Shown piece after piece: positions 32,858 to 44,233 of a DNA stretch of 64,000 bases. The stretch lies in NCBI GenBank assembly GCA_026770025.1, contig JAMXDE010000007.1:2604001-2668000 (forward strand). Direction: 5' to 3'. The notes beneath the pieces are model-generated. The model was not told the origin of the DNA. It saw only the letters and a program-made list of their open reading frames with translations, and did no database searches. Source of the stretch: Craspedostauros australis (lineage: Eukaryota; Bacillariophyta; Bacillariophyceae; Mastogloiales; Achnanthaceae). How positions within the stretch are numbered: position 1 is the stretch's first letter; each line of letters begins with the position of its first letter. Position numbers and translations under genes: made by a program.

Positions 32858-34647
32858 TCATGTGTTCTTGACACGGAATCCATGACGCACCTTCCGCCTC
32901 GCCTCATCATCTTTGACTACCTCCCACCCTGTCCCGTCCTCGAGCTGCTTGAGAAATCGCGACCCGCTGTCCAGTGTCAGCATCTTGACCCGCTCAGACA
33001 GCTTTGCCTTGAGCGCCTTTGTTGATGCAGCATGCTCTTCACGGAAGGAATCAATCAGCTGCAAGAACCGAATGTTGCCTGGGTGATTCTGGAACGGACG
33101 CCCACGTCCAATCAGTACGTCCATCTCGGTAGGTACAATGTCGCTGGATATCCCCTTTGATGCTTCTCGCTCGCGTCGAAGGGAGATCAGCTCCTCCAGC
33201 CTTTCCGCTCGGAGGCTCCCCGTGGAATCCAATGGGAATATGGACTCGTCGATGCCGAAGGTTGATAGGTAGTATTGCGTCTCCATGTAGGAACCAATAA
33301 ATGTCCGCACTCTCACCCTGGCTTTGGGAGCCCCGGAAACCTGGAAAAGCGACGCAGCACCAATCAACGATGTGTGATCCGTGCACATGTGACAGCCGGC
33401 GACGCGCAACGGGACGACCTTGCAGATTGCAATCGATCGCGTCAGCGTACTCCAAAAGTTCACTGGAGCAGTTGTCACATTGACGTGATGTCCAACTCCA
33501 ACAAAGCCCCTGGCATGCTCTTCCAGAGTCATTTCGTACACTCCATTCATCAATGTGTAAAAGAACGCCTCCTCCTGATCGAAAAAGTGGTGTGCGTTGC
33601 CCATATTGAAGGTTGGTGTGGAGTCGCAGCATTGTCGTCGTGCACGTGCGAACGAGCGTACATGTGAGATGGTGTGAGCAAGCAGAAAAAGGACGTCGCG
33701 AAAGATGTACGGAGACAAGACTATCATTATGGGCAACGCAGCTTGCAGCCCGCATGCAACCACTTTTTCATGCACCTGTTGTACAAGGTACGAGTAGAGC
33801 ATGAGCAGCATGGATGACGAGTGAAAGGGAGAAAACCAAGCATTGCACGAGTTTGCACCCCCAGGATTTCGAACGAACGGCATTGTAAACTCACCGCATG
33901 CTCCACCTTGTACATAGGATCGTTCACGCTGCCGGTCACAAAGACCACTGGTCGGCCTGATCGATCTCGCACGTCTTTGGGGTAGAATTGCAGGGGTCCT
34001 GCCTTGTAAAATTTCAGCGCAGATGGCGAAAGATCCTCCAACGTGATGACTTTGCCGAGCTTGTTGCGACCGAAGATATCCAGCTTTTTCTGAAACATGT
34101 TCACGATCTTCTTCGCTGAAAAATCGACATCGAACTGCGTGGCGTAGAGATACATCAACCGGAGTTTGGGATCCCTGACGTGCTTCGGAAAGAGAAAGAG
34201 CGCTAGATTGTACGCATTCTTTTCACGTATCTTTGTCAGCTTTGCATCCAATGCCAAGAGCGCGTTGGCGACGAAGTCGGGATCATTCGGTAGATCGAAA
34301 TCTGTCGCGACACCGTGGATATCGTCGAACACTCTCTCACGCTCTTGCATGGACAGACTTTCTAGGTCCTTTGCAAGAAGCATCTCCCCTTCTGTCAGAA
34401 TCTGCCCCTTCCGGATGTATGCGGATTCCCTCCCAACACTGGCGCTGCCGCTGCTGACGCTGACGCTTCCGTCGCTGCCGCTATTGCGTGATTGGAAGGC
34501 GTAACCGTTTTTGATGTCGGCGCCAAAGCTGTTGAAGACGCTGCTCTTTTGGATGACGGGTGTATTGGAGCTGAGTATTGGGAGGCACGGTCGGCAGCCC
34601 ATAGAGCAGTTGCTGCTGCTATCTTCGGTAAGCTCGTCGATGTTCAT
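32858..34647 (-). CDS. CRAL-TRIO-like plus DUF6824 two-domain protein, two exons
   Basis: Model complement(join(32858..33574,33895..34647)), 489 residues starting at MNIDELTEDS; the frame is open upstream to 34926, giving an alternative longer start. The 5' site GCG|GTGAGT at 33894 and 3' site GATCAG at 33575 both fall in phase 0 and join PMYKVEHA to EEAFFYTLMNGVYEM; intron 320 bp. The N-terminal half (LLAKDLESLSMQERERVFDD, FPKHVRDPKLRLMYLYATQF, AKKIVNMFQKKLDIFG, then SGRPVVFVTG) has the layout of CRAL-TRIO-N plus CRAL-TRIO lipid-binding domains. The second half continues to SYMETQYYLSTFGI, and the C-terminus carries DUF6824 (TEMDVLIGRGRPFQNHPGNI to GWEVVKDDEARRKVRHGFR). This combination is known in diatom proteomes; function unknown. 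Coupling lipid sensing to nuclear action is a hypothesis only. Confidence 0.82.
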
Positions 34648-36392
34648 GTTGGTGCTGCTGTCTTTGTTGTCCAAGATGGAGATCCGCGAGCAGTATGCGT
34701 CTTCTATTTCGGAGTCTCTGAAGAGATGATCGTTGGTATGGCTTCTGTGCGACAGAATGCAAAAGATACCACCTTCGAGCAAGTGTGATGACAATTGTAC
34801 TGGTAGTGGCAATTGTGACGGCAAGGTTAGGTTGAATGGTGGTGTTGTGGGAAGATGTTGCGCAACCCGCCACTCCCATCGTTTCTGTTGCTGCTTTATT
34901 GCTGTTCTTGTCGCTGTCGGCGGCACTCCAGAGCTGTGGTTTCGTGCCTAGTACCCATGCTGTGCAGTCGAGTACGGCGCCAATGACAGTCCTTCTTTCC
35001 CTCTCCGAAACGAATAGCGGTTGTGACCTGTCGACGGAGGAAGGGAGAAGCACAGAAGGTCGTACGCGAGCACAACCTCCGAGGAGTCGAATGCGATTCG
35101 AGACACACACAAGATAAAATTCCAATCGTGAGCGAAGGCATATCATAGGTCTTCATGTGTTGGAATGTCTGCGTTGTGTTCACGGTGGGCACAGACCAAC
35201 ACTCACATTTAACTGTTGGAGAAGTCATCGATTGATTGAAGGGACTTCGCCAGGCACATTTAACTTACAATAGTTCGGCGCTATAAACACCCATTTCGGA
35301 ATGGTGTCACAACATCGCAGAATTCCGGTGCTGTGGCTATGTTGCCTTTGCGATGGCACAGCGTGGGCTCCTCCTAGACTGATGGACCTGTGGCTCAATT
35401 CTCCTCCCATCCAGGATGAGGAGGCGTCGTCAAGTTGTTCCTCGTGATGACACACTCTCTACTCTCTATAATAGTATTCCATTCTATTACATGCTAGCCA
35501 AGCCGCTCCTCTTCTCTGCACCACCATCGTTGACAGCAAATGGCTTGTGTGCGTGTGTGTGTGTGTGGGGGACAACAGCTCACAGTGGCCGCAAATGGGA
35601 ACATCATAGCATTTCTCAGGCAGACGAATATATGTAATACAAACGCCACAACACAGGCTGAGCACACACATTACATCTGCTTCACAACAAGAATGGTGAG
35701 CATCTTGAATGAGCCAGACCCACCAAGATCCAACACGACAGTCATGCTGCGCCCGTGAAACAAAGCTACGCCCTGTGCAAGACTTGCTGTTGGAACCTGC
35801 GACTTGCGAGCAATTGTGACCGTCCGCACTCCGTGACAGAATGCCTTGAATTGGCTGCGACGAACAACGCGTGTCCTGATTGTTTAGATGGACACGAACC
35901 AAATAGGCTATTTGTTCTTGAAACGAAGACCACGTGCAACCCAACAACTCTCTTTGTCGTGGGAGAATACTTACTATGAAAAGTCAATGGTTTTCGGCGA
36001 CTCTCTGGTGCCAACCGGCTTTCACATGTATCGCTCTCTAGGTATGTAATTGCAGTTGGCGGTTCCATTCGTTGGCGATATGCTCGCCAATTAGTAGTTG
36101 TGGACAGCGTCAGAAGATTAGTGGCATTGGTGGTGATACAGCATCCACCTTGCTACGTTACCTATGTTATGTTGTGCTGCGCAGTGCAGTGGCTGTCACA
36201 GGAAGAATGGCATGCTCGTAGCTCGTGCACTACAGCCACTATCGTTCGTTCTTCCTGCTCATGTTCTGCACGAAACTTCACGGTCGTATTGCAGGTTGCA
36301 CTCATCTCTTACATATTGCTTGTATCTCCATTATATTATATAGTGTTACAGTATACATCATCCTGTGCATGTATCTTGTGCCTCCTCGCATG
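34648..36392. other. Intergenic
   Basis: About 1.7 kb upstream of the CRAL-TRIO/DUF6824 gene and downstream of the large Ser-rich gene. It contains a GT repeat at about 35548-35568 and AC/GT-rich sequence. The possible N-terminal extension of the upstream gene (34648-34926) is Gln/Pro/Leu-rich and unconvincing. No other gene. Confidence 0.3.
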
Positions 36393-39300
36393 TCATGTCT
36401 GCGTCGTCTGGCCGTTTTGTTGTTTGTTCGTTTGTTCATCAGGAAGCATGACGGGTCGGATCGGCTTGCCTCTTGCAGTCCTCTGACATTTGGAGGGATG
36501 TGCCGTCTTCGACATGTCGTGCATGATGTTGCCATCGCGATTCTCTTGTTCGGCGGCCATCTTCCCATCATCGCCATCACCAGCCTTACCGTCACCATGG
36601 CGCTTGGAGCGTGAGCGCTTCGCGATGCTTGCAAGCGGCCGTTTGCGGACCTGGAAGCGGGGGAAGATGCTGGATTGACTGGGTGTTCCACTGTTGTTGT
36701 TGTTGTTGCTGCTGCTGCTGCTCTTGGCATTGGTGTTCAGGCGAGATTTATGACCAGAGGTTGGGATGTTGGTGGCGAGCCAGTCACTCCCGTGGACCTT
36801 TCGTTTGGTCCTCCTTCTCTTTGTGCTTCTCGTGCGCTGGAACATCTTGGATGTCGTGGGAGACTGTACGCTTGCCGTCGTTGCTGCTGTCGTTGCTGCT
36901 GCAGCGGTTGCTGATTGATTCAGATCCTTCTGCATCTCTTGAGACTCGATGGCAGTGTGCGGCAACTTGTCCGGCGAATCCTGAATCTCGATCACTTCAA
37001 TCTCAGCTGCTTCAGCGCCTCTCTCTTTCGCAGAATCATCGGAGTCGTCATCAGCGCCACTGTCATCACTGTCAGATGAATCGCTGCTGACGGATATCGT
37101 GTCTTGGCTTGTGACGGGCGTTGGTTTGGTCGACGCTGTCGTTTTGGACGCACAAGTAACCGATGCAACCCGATTCTTCTGCGACTGTTCAGGGTTGACT
37201 TTGCTGCCATCGTTGCTCTTGTTGCCAGTGGCTATGCTTGGACCTTCATCCGTCTTGCGACGGTAGGATGCTGATGTTGCCAATCCCTTCGTGTCAAGCA
37301 AGTCGTCTTCATCTTCTTCATCGGAACTGGGCATGTCCGTGTTGATACGCGAATTGGTTCCTCTGTTGGTCATTTGCAATCGTGACGGATCCTCAATACC
37401 AGTTGCATCAGCTCCCTTGGTGTCCTTGTGCTTGTCTGTGATCTTCGTGTTGCTAGTACTGCTGTTGTTGACACCGACAACCTTCTCGCCCTTCGCTGCC
37501 TGTTGCACCTCCTCTTCGCCCATACACGAAGCCATCAAGTCTTCATCGAGCCGTCTGCCCACCGTCGTCTTCGGTTTGAGCGAGGCTGCTTTGATTTGTT
37601 TGGATACGGCGGGTCTGGAAGGTGGGAAGAGACGCTGCTTGCAAGTTAGCAGTCCGTCATGTGCATGTGCGGCTTGTCCTGGAGATAGAGACAATGGCGA
37701 TTGATGGCTGCGCCTGCTGGTCGATGGCGATCTCGGATTCCTGCTTTTTGGTGTGATGGGGCTGGATGTTGGGCTTCGCTTGCGTGAAACGGGGACGAAT
37801 TGCAGCGGGGTGTAACTCAAGCGTCTTGCCTTGCGCCTGCCGCTGCGTGGTGATGTGGATCTTGGGGTTTGCGGAATCTTGTGCGGTTTGGTGTTGGTTG
37901 GTGGAGTGGAGACAGAACGCACCTTGCTTGATGTGGCGGCAGCCGCAGCTGCAGCTACCGTGTTGTGAATTCCACCGACGCCGGGAACGAGAGAATCTGC
38001 ACTGTCCTCGATGCTGTCGGTCGTGCCCTTGTCTTCAGCGGCGGATGCTGCTGCTGCTCCTTTCACTTCTGTCAGTTGCTTTGCTTGTTGCTCTGCGTCA
38101 TAGTCTCTGCCTTCTGCCATCGCCAACAAGCGCTGGGCAGTTTCAGTATCCGCGGGTCCTGATGGGAACAACGGGCGCATTTCTTGGATGGTGTTTCGTG
38201 GAAACACTTGGCGAGGGACGAAGGGAGGTTCTGGTTTGCTTGTTGGTGCGGGTGCAGATGTGGTTGCAGATGCGGTTGCAGATGCAGTTGCATTGATGGT
38301 GGATGGTAATTCTGGCAATGGAATCGATGGCACGCCGGACTTCTGTGGCTTCCCTTCGTCTCGCGACCGCGCCTTTTGCTTGTGGGTGACTCTGCGATTC
38401 TTCATGTCTTCAGCATCAGCATCGGTATCACTGTCCAAGTCCAGCAAGAGCGATTCATGGTACTTCTCTTTGCGGGTCTTCGTGCTCTTCGCAGTTTGTG
38501 GTAATGCGCTGCTGGTGTTGGCACCAAAGGCGCTCGCCTGCTTCTCCTTCTTTCGATTTGGCGACATTGGCAATGGAAGCGACTCGTCCTCACTGCTGCT
38601 GCTGCTGCTGCTGCTGTCATCCAATGGGTGCGAATGTTCGGAGTGTGCATCGGTCTTTGTTGTCGTGGTTGCTTCTGCAGCCTGCAGAATGCTTCGTTGG
38701 TCGCCATCACTACCATCATCACTACCATCACTACCATCATCGCCATCGATCATTATCACATCACCATCGTCACCATCATCACCACCGTCATCGTTGGCTT
38801 CTTTTCCTTTTCCTTTTCCGTTTGGGTTTTCGTGTTCATTCGTGGTTTCATCTCTCTGTTCGATTGTGTCACGTACCGCCGCCTTGTTGGCGTCAGCAAC
38901 ATCGCTCTTTGGTGCACGACCAGCGTCGCCATCAACACCATGATCACACTTCTTTTCATTCACACCACCATCTCCTCCTGCTGTCACCGCCACATTCTCA
39001 TGGCCGCAAGGATGATCGAATTCACCGGCGTTCAATTTGCTCCACGCTTCCCCCATCACCTTGTCTTTGATGGCCCGCAACTGCTTCACTTTTTGGTCGA
39101 TGCCAGCGGAAGTGTGGGCCGTGCTATCCAACAACAGACTTCCCGATCTCAGCGAGTACCATCCCAGCGGTTTGTACATGCCGCCCAGATGGTGCAGCCA
39201 GTCGCGTAGTTTGGCATCGTACTCGTAGATGCGGCGGATGGATGTGTCTCGTGGGATTGTATCGCCGTTGTTGAGAGCCAAGGGATACCGGCACAACGAC

Positions 39301-41513
39301 GGACTTTCCTGCACGCTGTCAGTGTCCGTACCCGAAGGCGCACCAGCTGGACTCCTCTGATCATCCAGGATCTGCTTCTTGGGTGGAAACCGACTTGGTG
39401 ATCGTGGGGCATCGTTCTGCTGTCTCCCCACATTCGATTTGCGAGCATTAGTAGGTTTGCTGTCGTCACGATCCTTCACGCTCATTACCATGGCGATGCG
39501 ATGGCCTTGCGCACTGCCAAGGACGAACAGTGGATGCGTGTACTCGACGATGTCTCCTGGTCGCAATGGTTCCCTGCCATACTGTTTATGTCTGAGTCGG
39601 TTGGATCCGGTTGGACCCACTTGCACAATCTGAGATGGTGACCAGCCAGTTCCATCTTCGCTGCTGCTGTCCGTGCTGCTACTGGTCGTGTTGCTGGTAT
39701 TGTTGGTGCTGCTGGCTTGGCTGTCGCTTTCGCTTTCGTTTGGATAGCGATTGTCGTTGTGACTGCGGTTGGTGCTGCGGTTGCGGGTTGTTGGCGCTTG
39801 TCTGTCTTCCTTCTCGCTGTTGCTGTGTTTGCTGTGACGATTATTTGGGGTCGATAAGTTGCTGGCGGGGCTGGCTGCCTTCTTGATGCTTTGTGTCTTC
39901 TTCTGCTTCGTTTCGCCGTCGCTGTGCTCGCTCTTTCGCTTGTGTTGGTGTTTACTCTTGTGCGCGCCTTTGCGCTTACGTCTGGCATGCTTCTTGCCTC
40001 GGCGATGGCCACAACCACCACCATGACCACGGCCACGACCACCATGAATATCATCTTCATCGTCATCATCCATGTCTGACCATTTCATGCGGTATGGAAT
40101 CTCCAAGTCTTCATCGGCAATGTCGCACGCATCGGCATGCTCTTTGGCATTCGCCTTGTGTTTCTGTCGTTGTTGTTGCTGTTGCAGTTGGGCATGCAGT
40201 TGGCGTCTCTGCTGCCTTGCAAGTCTCCGTCCCATAACAGTATCCTCACTTTCCGATGATGGAGGAGAAGAGGACTTGGCGAACTTGCCATGATCACGTC
40301 CATGCCTCCTCGACAGTGAGAATCTCTTCTTCTTCTTCTCCGAAAGGTGGCTGTGCAACTTCGTTGAGGTTGAGGATGGTGCTGGGGATTCTTCTTCTTC
40401 TTCGTTGTCGTTGTCTGATCCATCGAATGAATTGCTGTGAAGTTGGGACAAGGAGAAGGGATAGTCCTCAGAGTCTGACGATGAACTGCTATGGCCACTT
40501 GGCATTTCAGTCTTCGATTCTGAATCAGAGCGCTCCGGATTGCGTGCTGATAACTGTTCTGATAGCTGCGCAGAAGAATCCGACGAAGGCGAAGATGGTG
40601 GGACGCACACGTTGGCAGATGATTCTGTACTGGATTCGTCGCTGCTGGAGCATAGCGAAACTCTTAGCACGATCGTCTTCTGCTTAGCCTTCTTCTTCTT
40701 CTTCTTCTTCTTCGGCTGCGGGTGCTGTTGTTGCTTCTGGTGCTGTTTGTTTGATGCGTAGGCGCTTCTCTGGATCTGCTTCATCTTGTTCCTTTCGTCT
40801 GCGTTGGCACTCTTTTTGCTGGTGCGGATGCTCGTGCGGATTGGAGATTTCTTCAGTGTCACTTTGGATTGGCGGTGTGTTCGGACGGTCTGGCGTGTGT
40901 CTCCTTCCGCGCAGCTCACACTGGTGTCGCTATCGCCATCGCCATCACTGTTGCTATCGCCGTCACTGTTGATGCTGATGTCGATGATCCGGTCCAGCTT
41001 CCTCCTCTTTTCGCTCTTTCGTTTTCCGTGATCAAGCTTGTGCGAGACGGTCTTCATGTCATTATCCCGCTTGTGACGACTGTTGACCCTTGCCACATCG
41101 ACAGCGTGGTGGGTGCGCTTGCCATCACCTCCACCCGCGTTTGCCAAAATGGACGAACGAGAGCACAACTTGCTGCGAGAAGAAGAATCTCTCATTCCAC
41201 TTCTTGATTTGCTCCGTCGCTTTCCATCAGCAGGGCTGCGTGAATTGAACAGAAATGTTTGCTTCACGGACTTGCGGGCTGAACGCGGCGCCTTCTTCTT
41301 CTCCGGTGGTGAGGACAGAAGCCTCTTCAGCTTGTTGTTGCTGCGGCTGCGGCTCCTGCTGCTCGTCTTACTCATTGCCTTGCTCATTTCCTTGCTTCTA
41401 GTTTTGTCTTCGATGTCGTCACTTCGACTTGCACGATGCTGAGCAGAGTCCTTGCGGGTGCTGGTGCTGGAAGAGCGGTGCCTGCTGTCGGTCTTTCGGC
41501 TGCTTCGCGACAT
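36393..41513 (-). CDS. Very large Ser/Lys/Arg-rich, mostly disordered protein with one conserved-looking module
   Basis: 1706 residues in one uninterrupted frame. The first 600 residues are SR/SK-rich with poly-Lys (KKKKKKKAKQK near 275), His/Gly/Arg stretches and acidic clusters, suggesting a nuclear, phosphorylated, possibly RNA- or chromatin-associated protein. An ordered module near 640-830 has RPGDIVEYTHPLFVLGSAQG, HRIAMVMSVKD, then LALNNGDTIPRDTSIRRI and LRDWLHHLGGMYKPLGWYSL. The first half could be a BAH- or SH3-like barrel around a modified-peptide site, but I cannot place it. The remainder alternates acidic, Ser-rich and Pro/Ser/Arg stretches and ends in basic sequence (PLASIAKRSRSKRHGDGK). 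No membrane segments, no signal peptide. The absence of stops over 5.1 kb makes it a real gene. Confidence 0.85.
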   Translation of the reverse strand: MSRSSRKTDSRHRSSSTSTRKDSAQHRASRSDDIEDKTRSKEMSKAMSKTSSRSRSRSNNKLKRLLSSPPEKKKAPRSARKSVKQTFLFNSRSPADGKRRSKSRSGMRDSSSRSKLCSRSSILANAGGGDGKRTHHAVDVARVNSRHKRDNDMKTVSHKLDHGKRKSEKRRKLDRIIDISINSDGDSNSDGDGDSDTSVSCAEGDTRQTVRTHRQSKVTLKKSPIRTSIRTSKKSANADERNKMKQIQRSAYASNKQHQKQQQHPQPKKKKKKKKAKQKTIVLRVSLCSSSDESSTESSANVCVPPSSPSSDSSAQLSEQLSARNPERSDSESKTEMPSGHSSSSSDSEDYPFSLSQLHSNSFDGSDNDNEEEEESPAPSSTSTKLHSHLSEKKKKRFSLSRRHGRDHGKFAKSSSPPSSESEDTVMGRRLARQQRRQLHAQLQQQQQRQKHKANAKEHADACDIADEDLEIPYRMKWSDMDDDDEDDIHGGRGRGHGGGCGHRRGKKHARRKRKGAHKSKHQHKRKSEHSDGETKQKKTQSIKKAASPASNLSTPNNRHSKHSNSEKEDRQAPTTRNRSTNRSHNDNRYPNESESDSQASSTNNTSNTTSSSTDSSSEDGTGWSPSQIVQVGPTGSNRLRHKQYGREPLRPGDIVEYTHPLFVLGSAQGHRIAMVMSVKDRDDSKPTNARKSNVGRQQNDAPRSPSRFPPKKQILDDQRSPAGAPSGTDTDSVQESPSLCRYPLALNNGDTIPRDTSIRRIYEYDAKLRDWLHHLGGMYKPLGWYSLRSGSLLLDSTAHTSAGIDQKVKQLRAIKDKVMGEAWSKLNAGEFDHPCGHENVAVTAGGDGGVNEKKCDHGVDGDAGRAPKSDVADANKAAVRDTIEQRDETTNEHENPNGKGKGKEANDDGGDDGDDGDVIMIDGDDGSDGSDDGSDGDQRSILQAAEATTTTKTDAHSEHSHPLDDSSSSSSSSEDESLPLPMSPNRKKEKQASAFGANTSSALPQTAKSTKTRKEKYHESLLLDLDSDTDADAEDMKNRRVTHKQKARSRDEGKPQKSGVPSIPLPELPSTINATASATASATTSAPAPTSKPEPPFVPRQVFPRNTIQEMRPLFPSGPADTETAQRLLAMAEGRDYDAEQQAKQLTEVKGAAAASAAEDKGTTDSIEDSADSLVPGVGGIHNTVAAAAAAATSSKVRSVSTPPTNTKPHKIPQTPRSTSPRSGRRKARRLSYTPLQFVPVSRKRSPTSSPITPKSRNPRSPSTSRRSHQSPLSLSPGQAAHAHDGLLTCKQRLFPPSRPAVSKQIKAASLKPKTTVGRRLDEDLMASCMGEEEVQQAAKGEKVVGVNNSSTSNTKITDKHKDTKGADATGIEDPSRLQMTNRGTNSRINTDMPSSDEEDEDDLLDTKGLATSASYRRKTDEGPSIATGNKSNDGSKVNPEQSQKNRVASVTCASKTTASTKPTPVTSQDTISVSSDSSDSDDSGADDDSDDSAKERGAEAAEIEVIEIQDSPDKLPHTAIESQEMQKDLNQSATAAAATTAATTASVQSPTTSKMFQRTRSTKRRRTKRKVHGSDWLATNIPTSGHKSRLNTNAKSSSSSNNNNNSGTPSQSSIFPRFQVRKRPLASIAKRSRSKRHGDGKAGDGDDGKMAAEQENRDGNIMHDMSKTAHPSKCQRTARGKPIRPVMLPDEQTNKQQNGQTTQT

Positions 41514-42278
41514 GGTGATGCTGTGGAAAAGTGATAGGATGGAGACTCTCTATTGGTACTTGTGTGAGTATCTCTATTTGCTGTTATAGTGCTTGTGTTC
41601 ACAATGAAGGAGGGTTGTCTGCAGATGGGTGTTGTTGAAGTCTTTGCTTGATGATTATGGGAATGTGATTGATGCTATCAATGACAAATGGATGGATGGA
41701 TGGATGAATGGATGGATGAATGATGAAGGAGGGGATTGCGTCAAAGCCTGTTGTCATCCTCCTTGGAACATCACACAAAAAGTGACTCCTTTCATGGTCA
41801 CTCACGTGAGACAATGCCAAGAGTTGATGCCATCTTGATCATCGTCCACAACCGAAGTCCACCATCTCGTGTTTCGCTTCAAGGCTCTCTTCATGTCTTT
41901 TGTTTGTGTGCGTCGTTGTCGATGGCAAAACTTGCGCCCGATTTTGAAACTTGGTTTTGGTGAAAAGTTCGCGCCAACACGCCACGACTGATCCGTGAAT
42001 AGAGATGCAATTCTGGCCAATCAAAGGTGAGGAAATGGATCTTGGATGAGCGTTGGAAATTAAGTTTGAGTCAAACTAATCGATATCTCACGGGACTGGC
42101 ATATCTGGACGTGACTCGCTTGGCTTCGAATCGTGTCTACATCGTACTTTCAATCTAGAGAGAGAGAGAGATGGAAACTATGATGAGCTTGATTCAGCCA
42201 CGTGGTGCGTCTTGAGTTGTTGAGAAGAGAGAGAGAAGACTAATCTAGAGAGGGTTACTTGTACCATATGTATTGATA
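41514..42278. other. Intergenic
   Basis: Upstream of the large Ser-rich gene. Contains GGATGGAT/GGATGAAT tandem units at about 41692-41725 and short GA runs near 42157-42171 and 42226-42236. No gene seen. Confidence 0.35.
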
Positions 42279-44233
42279 CGGTGCTACGCTCGTCTATTCC
42301 ATCTTGTTGCTGCTTCTCTTTCTGTCTTGTGGTTGGGTGGGTGCGTGGGTGCGATGCTCTGCTGCACGAGTACCGATGCTCAGTTGAATGTGACCTTGCA
42401 GTCGCTCACGTTGGCCAGGCGAGGAGATCCACTGTTCTGCATCATGAGACACCAAGCGTCCTCCAACATGGACAACACGTCATCATCCATCGGAGGTGGG
42501 CTCTTGTTCAGCAACTCAGACTCAGCCTTCTCGGCCTTCTTGTCGGTCTTCTTGTCAGTCTTCTTGTTGGTCTTCTTGCCGTCAGCCTGAGCGGAAGCAT
42601 CCGCGCCAAGGTACCAATCATCGTCATCGTTGTAGGCGCTGAAGCAGTACTCGCACACATAGTCCATGGTGGCCGTGAGATAGAGCTCGCGACCGTATGG
42701 GAAAGAGAGAGAACCAGAGGCAGACGCTTTGGGAGCGTCAACAGTGAAGCCTGCGCCGTCATCACCATCTTCGACGGTCTCGGACTGGATGGAGACGCCA
42801 TCAACGGCCATCTTGTCTCCCAAAGGCTTCACCTGGTTGTAGGCCGACACGAAGGTGGCCTGGATGACGCGGTTGTCTCTTGGAGTGAGGGTTCCCTCGA
42901 TGTTGGAGATGGAGGAGGTGATGCTGGACTCGTACATCTTGCCGAAGGTCAGGTCTTCGAGGCTCATCTTCTTGTCAGCGTGCTTCTTGGTGGCATGCTT
43001 CTTGGTGGCGGTGAGCTTGTCAGCGATGGCGTGGAGGGTGTTGGTGTCGTCTTGGACGATGCGGAGGTTTGCGGCACTGGCCATGGTGACATGCTCAGCG
43101 GCGGCGAGGAGGGTGATGGTGGTGATGGCGGTGGAGAACTTCATGGTTGATAGAGCGTTGATAGAGTGTTGGTTGATTGCGTTTCGTACTTGTGCAAGTT
43201 TGGTTTTATGAATGGATGAGCTGATGAATGTCGAAGTTGTTGATCATGCACTTCGTTACTGCTTCTTGCTCATTGCTCTTTGCTTTCATCGTTACTTTCA
43301 TCATCGTTGCAACTGCTGCAGAGGAATGTGTTGCGAGAGTGCAGGGCGTTTCTGTGTGATTGCGGCTGAGGCTCAGGTCATTCTCGCGTGTTCATCGTTG
43401 TTTGACCTGCGAGCTACATACTGTGCTGTATTCCTGCGACATCACACTTCGATTGATGGCAAGGTAGTCTTGGTCTTGGTCTTGATTTTGAGAAGGTGCT
43501 CAACGTCTGATCCACAAGTCACGCATCCGACGAACGCCAATATTGGCGTCATCATCGTCGTCGTTGTCTTGGTCTTCTTCACCTTCACCTTCAATGCAAA
43601 CGTGACCGTCACTGTCAACGTGAATGATCGTTGGCTGCCTTGGTAGTCGTGTTGGATGTGGGTTGAGCGTGGTATATTCTCATCCATCTGAGTGGCACCT
43701 TCTCACACATGCAAGACTTCGCTGAGCCAAAAAATCAACCAATTAACCAATGAAACAGCCAGCTCTTTCTGTTGGGTGTGTGTTGATGTTTGAGAAGGTT
43801 GCATCTGATAGGCTGATGCAGTCGTCGCATCCTTGTTTCTGTATACATCGGTGCGCTCTGGTGAAAGCAACAGATGCAACGGATGTCGCATCGGCTCCCG
43901 TCCATGTGCTTGTCTTCCATTCGCCTTCCATCCTTCTCAAAGCATCGTGCTTCTTATCGCGTATCTTCGTCATAGTCGTGGTCCATCTCATGCTCTCGTC
44001 TTTTGCCGTCGGTGAAGATGAATCGATCAAATGCCAACAAGAATGAACGAAGTACTGTGAAGATGGCGTGGCGTTGCGGGATGGTTTGGTCAGGTCGGAC
44101 GTTGACCCGATCTGATTTGATCTTCGTGTGGTCGGGAAGGTGTGCTGTGGTTGGTTGGAATGGTACCTTCTCAAAGCGTGCGCGATGCGTTCGCATTCTC
44201 GTTCTGGTGGTTCGTGGTTCTCGTTTGCTGTTT
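42279..44233. repeat. Segmental duplication, copy 2 (direct repeat with 30235-32195)
   Basis: About 1.95 kb, same orientation as copy 1, offset 12,044 at the left boundary. See copy 1 for boundaries. Several indels distinguish the half beyond the gene. Confidence 0.92.
42380..43144 (-). CDS. Secreted lysine-rich protein of unknown function, copy 2
   Basis: 254 residues, identical to the protein at 30336-31100 except Val134 for Ala; signal peptide, KKH repeats, CEYC, lysine repeat and C-terminal cysteines are all kept. Only two base differences occur in the 765-base frame, one silent. The identical 100 bases upstream of the start suggest both copies are expressed the same way. Near-identity of the coding part against a more diverged flank points to gene conversion or selection on the coding region rather than a uniform recent duplication. 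Confidence 0.85.
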   Translation of the reverse strand: MKFSTAITTITLLAAAEHVTMASAANLRIVQDDTNTLHAIADKLTATKKHATKKHADKKMSLEDLTFGKMYESSITSSISNIEGTLTPRDNRVIQATFVSAYNQVKPLGDKMAVDGVSIQSETVEDGDDGAGFTVDAPKASASGSLSFPYGRELYLTATMDYVCEYCFSAYNDDDDWYLGADASAQADGKKTNKKTDKKTDKKAEKAESELLNKSPPPMDDDVLSMLEDAWCLMMQNSGSPRLANVSDCKVTFN

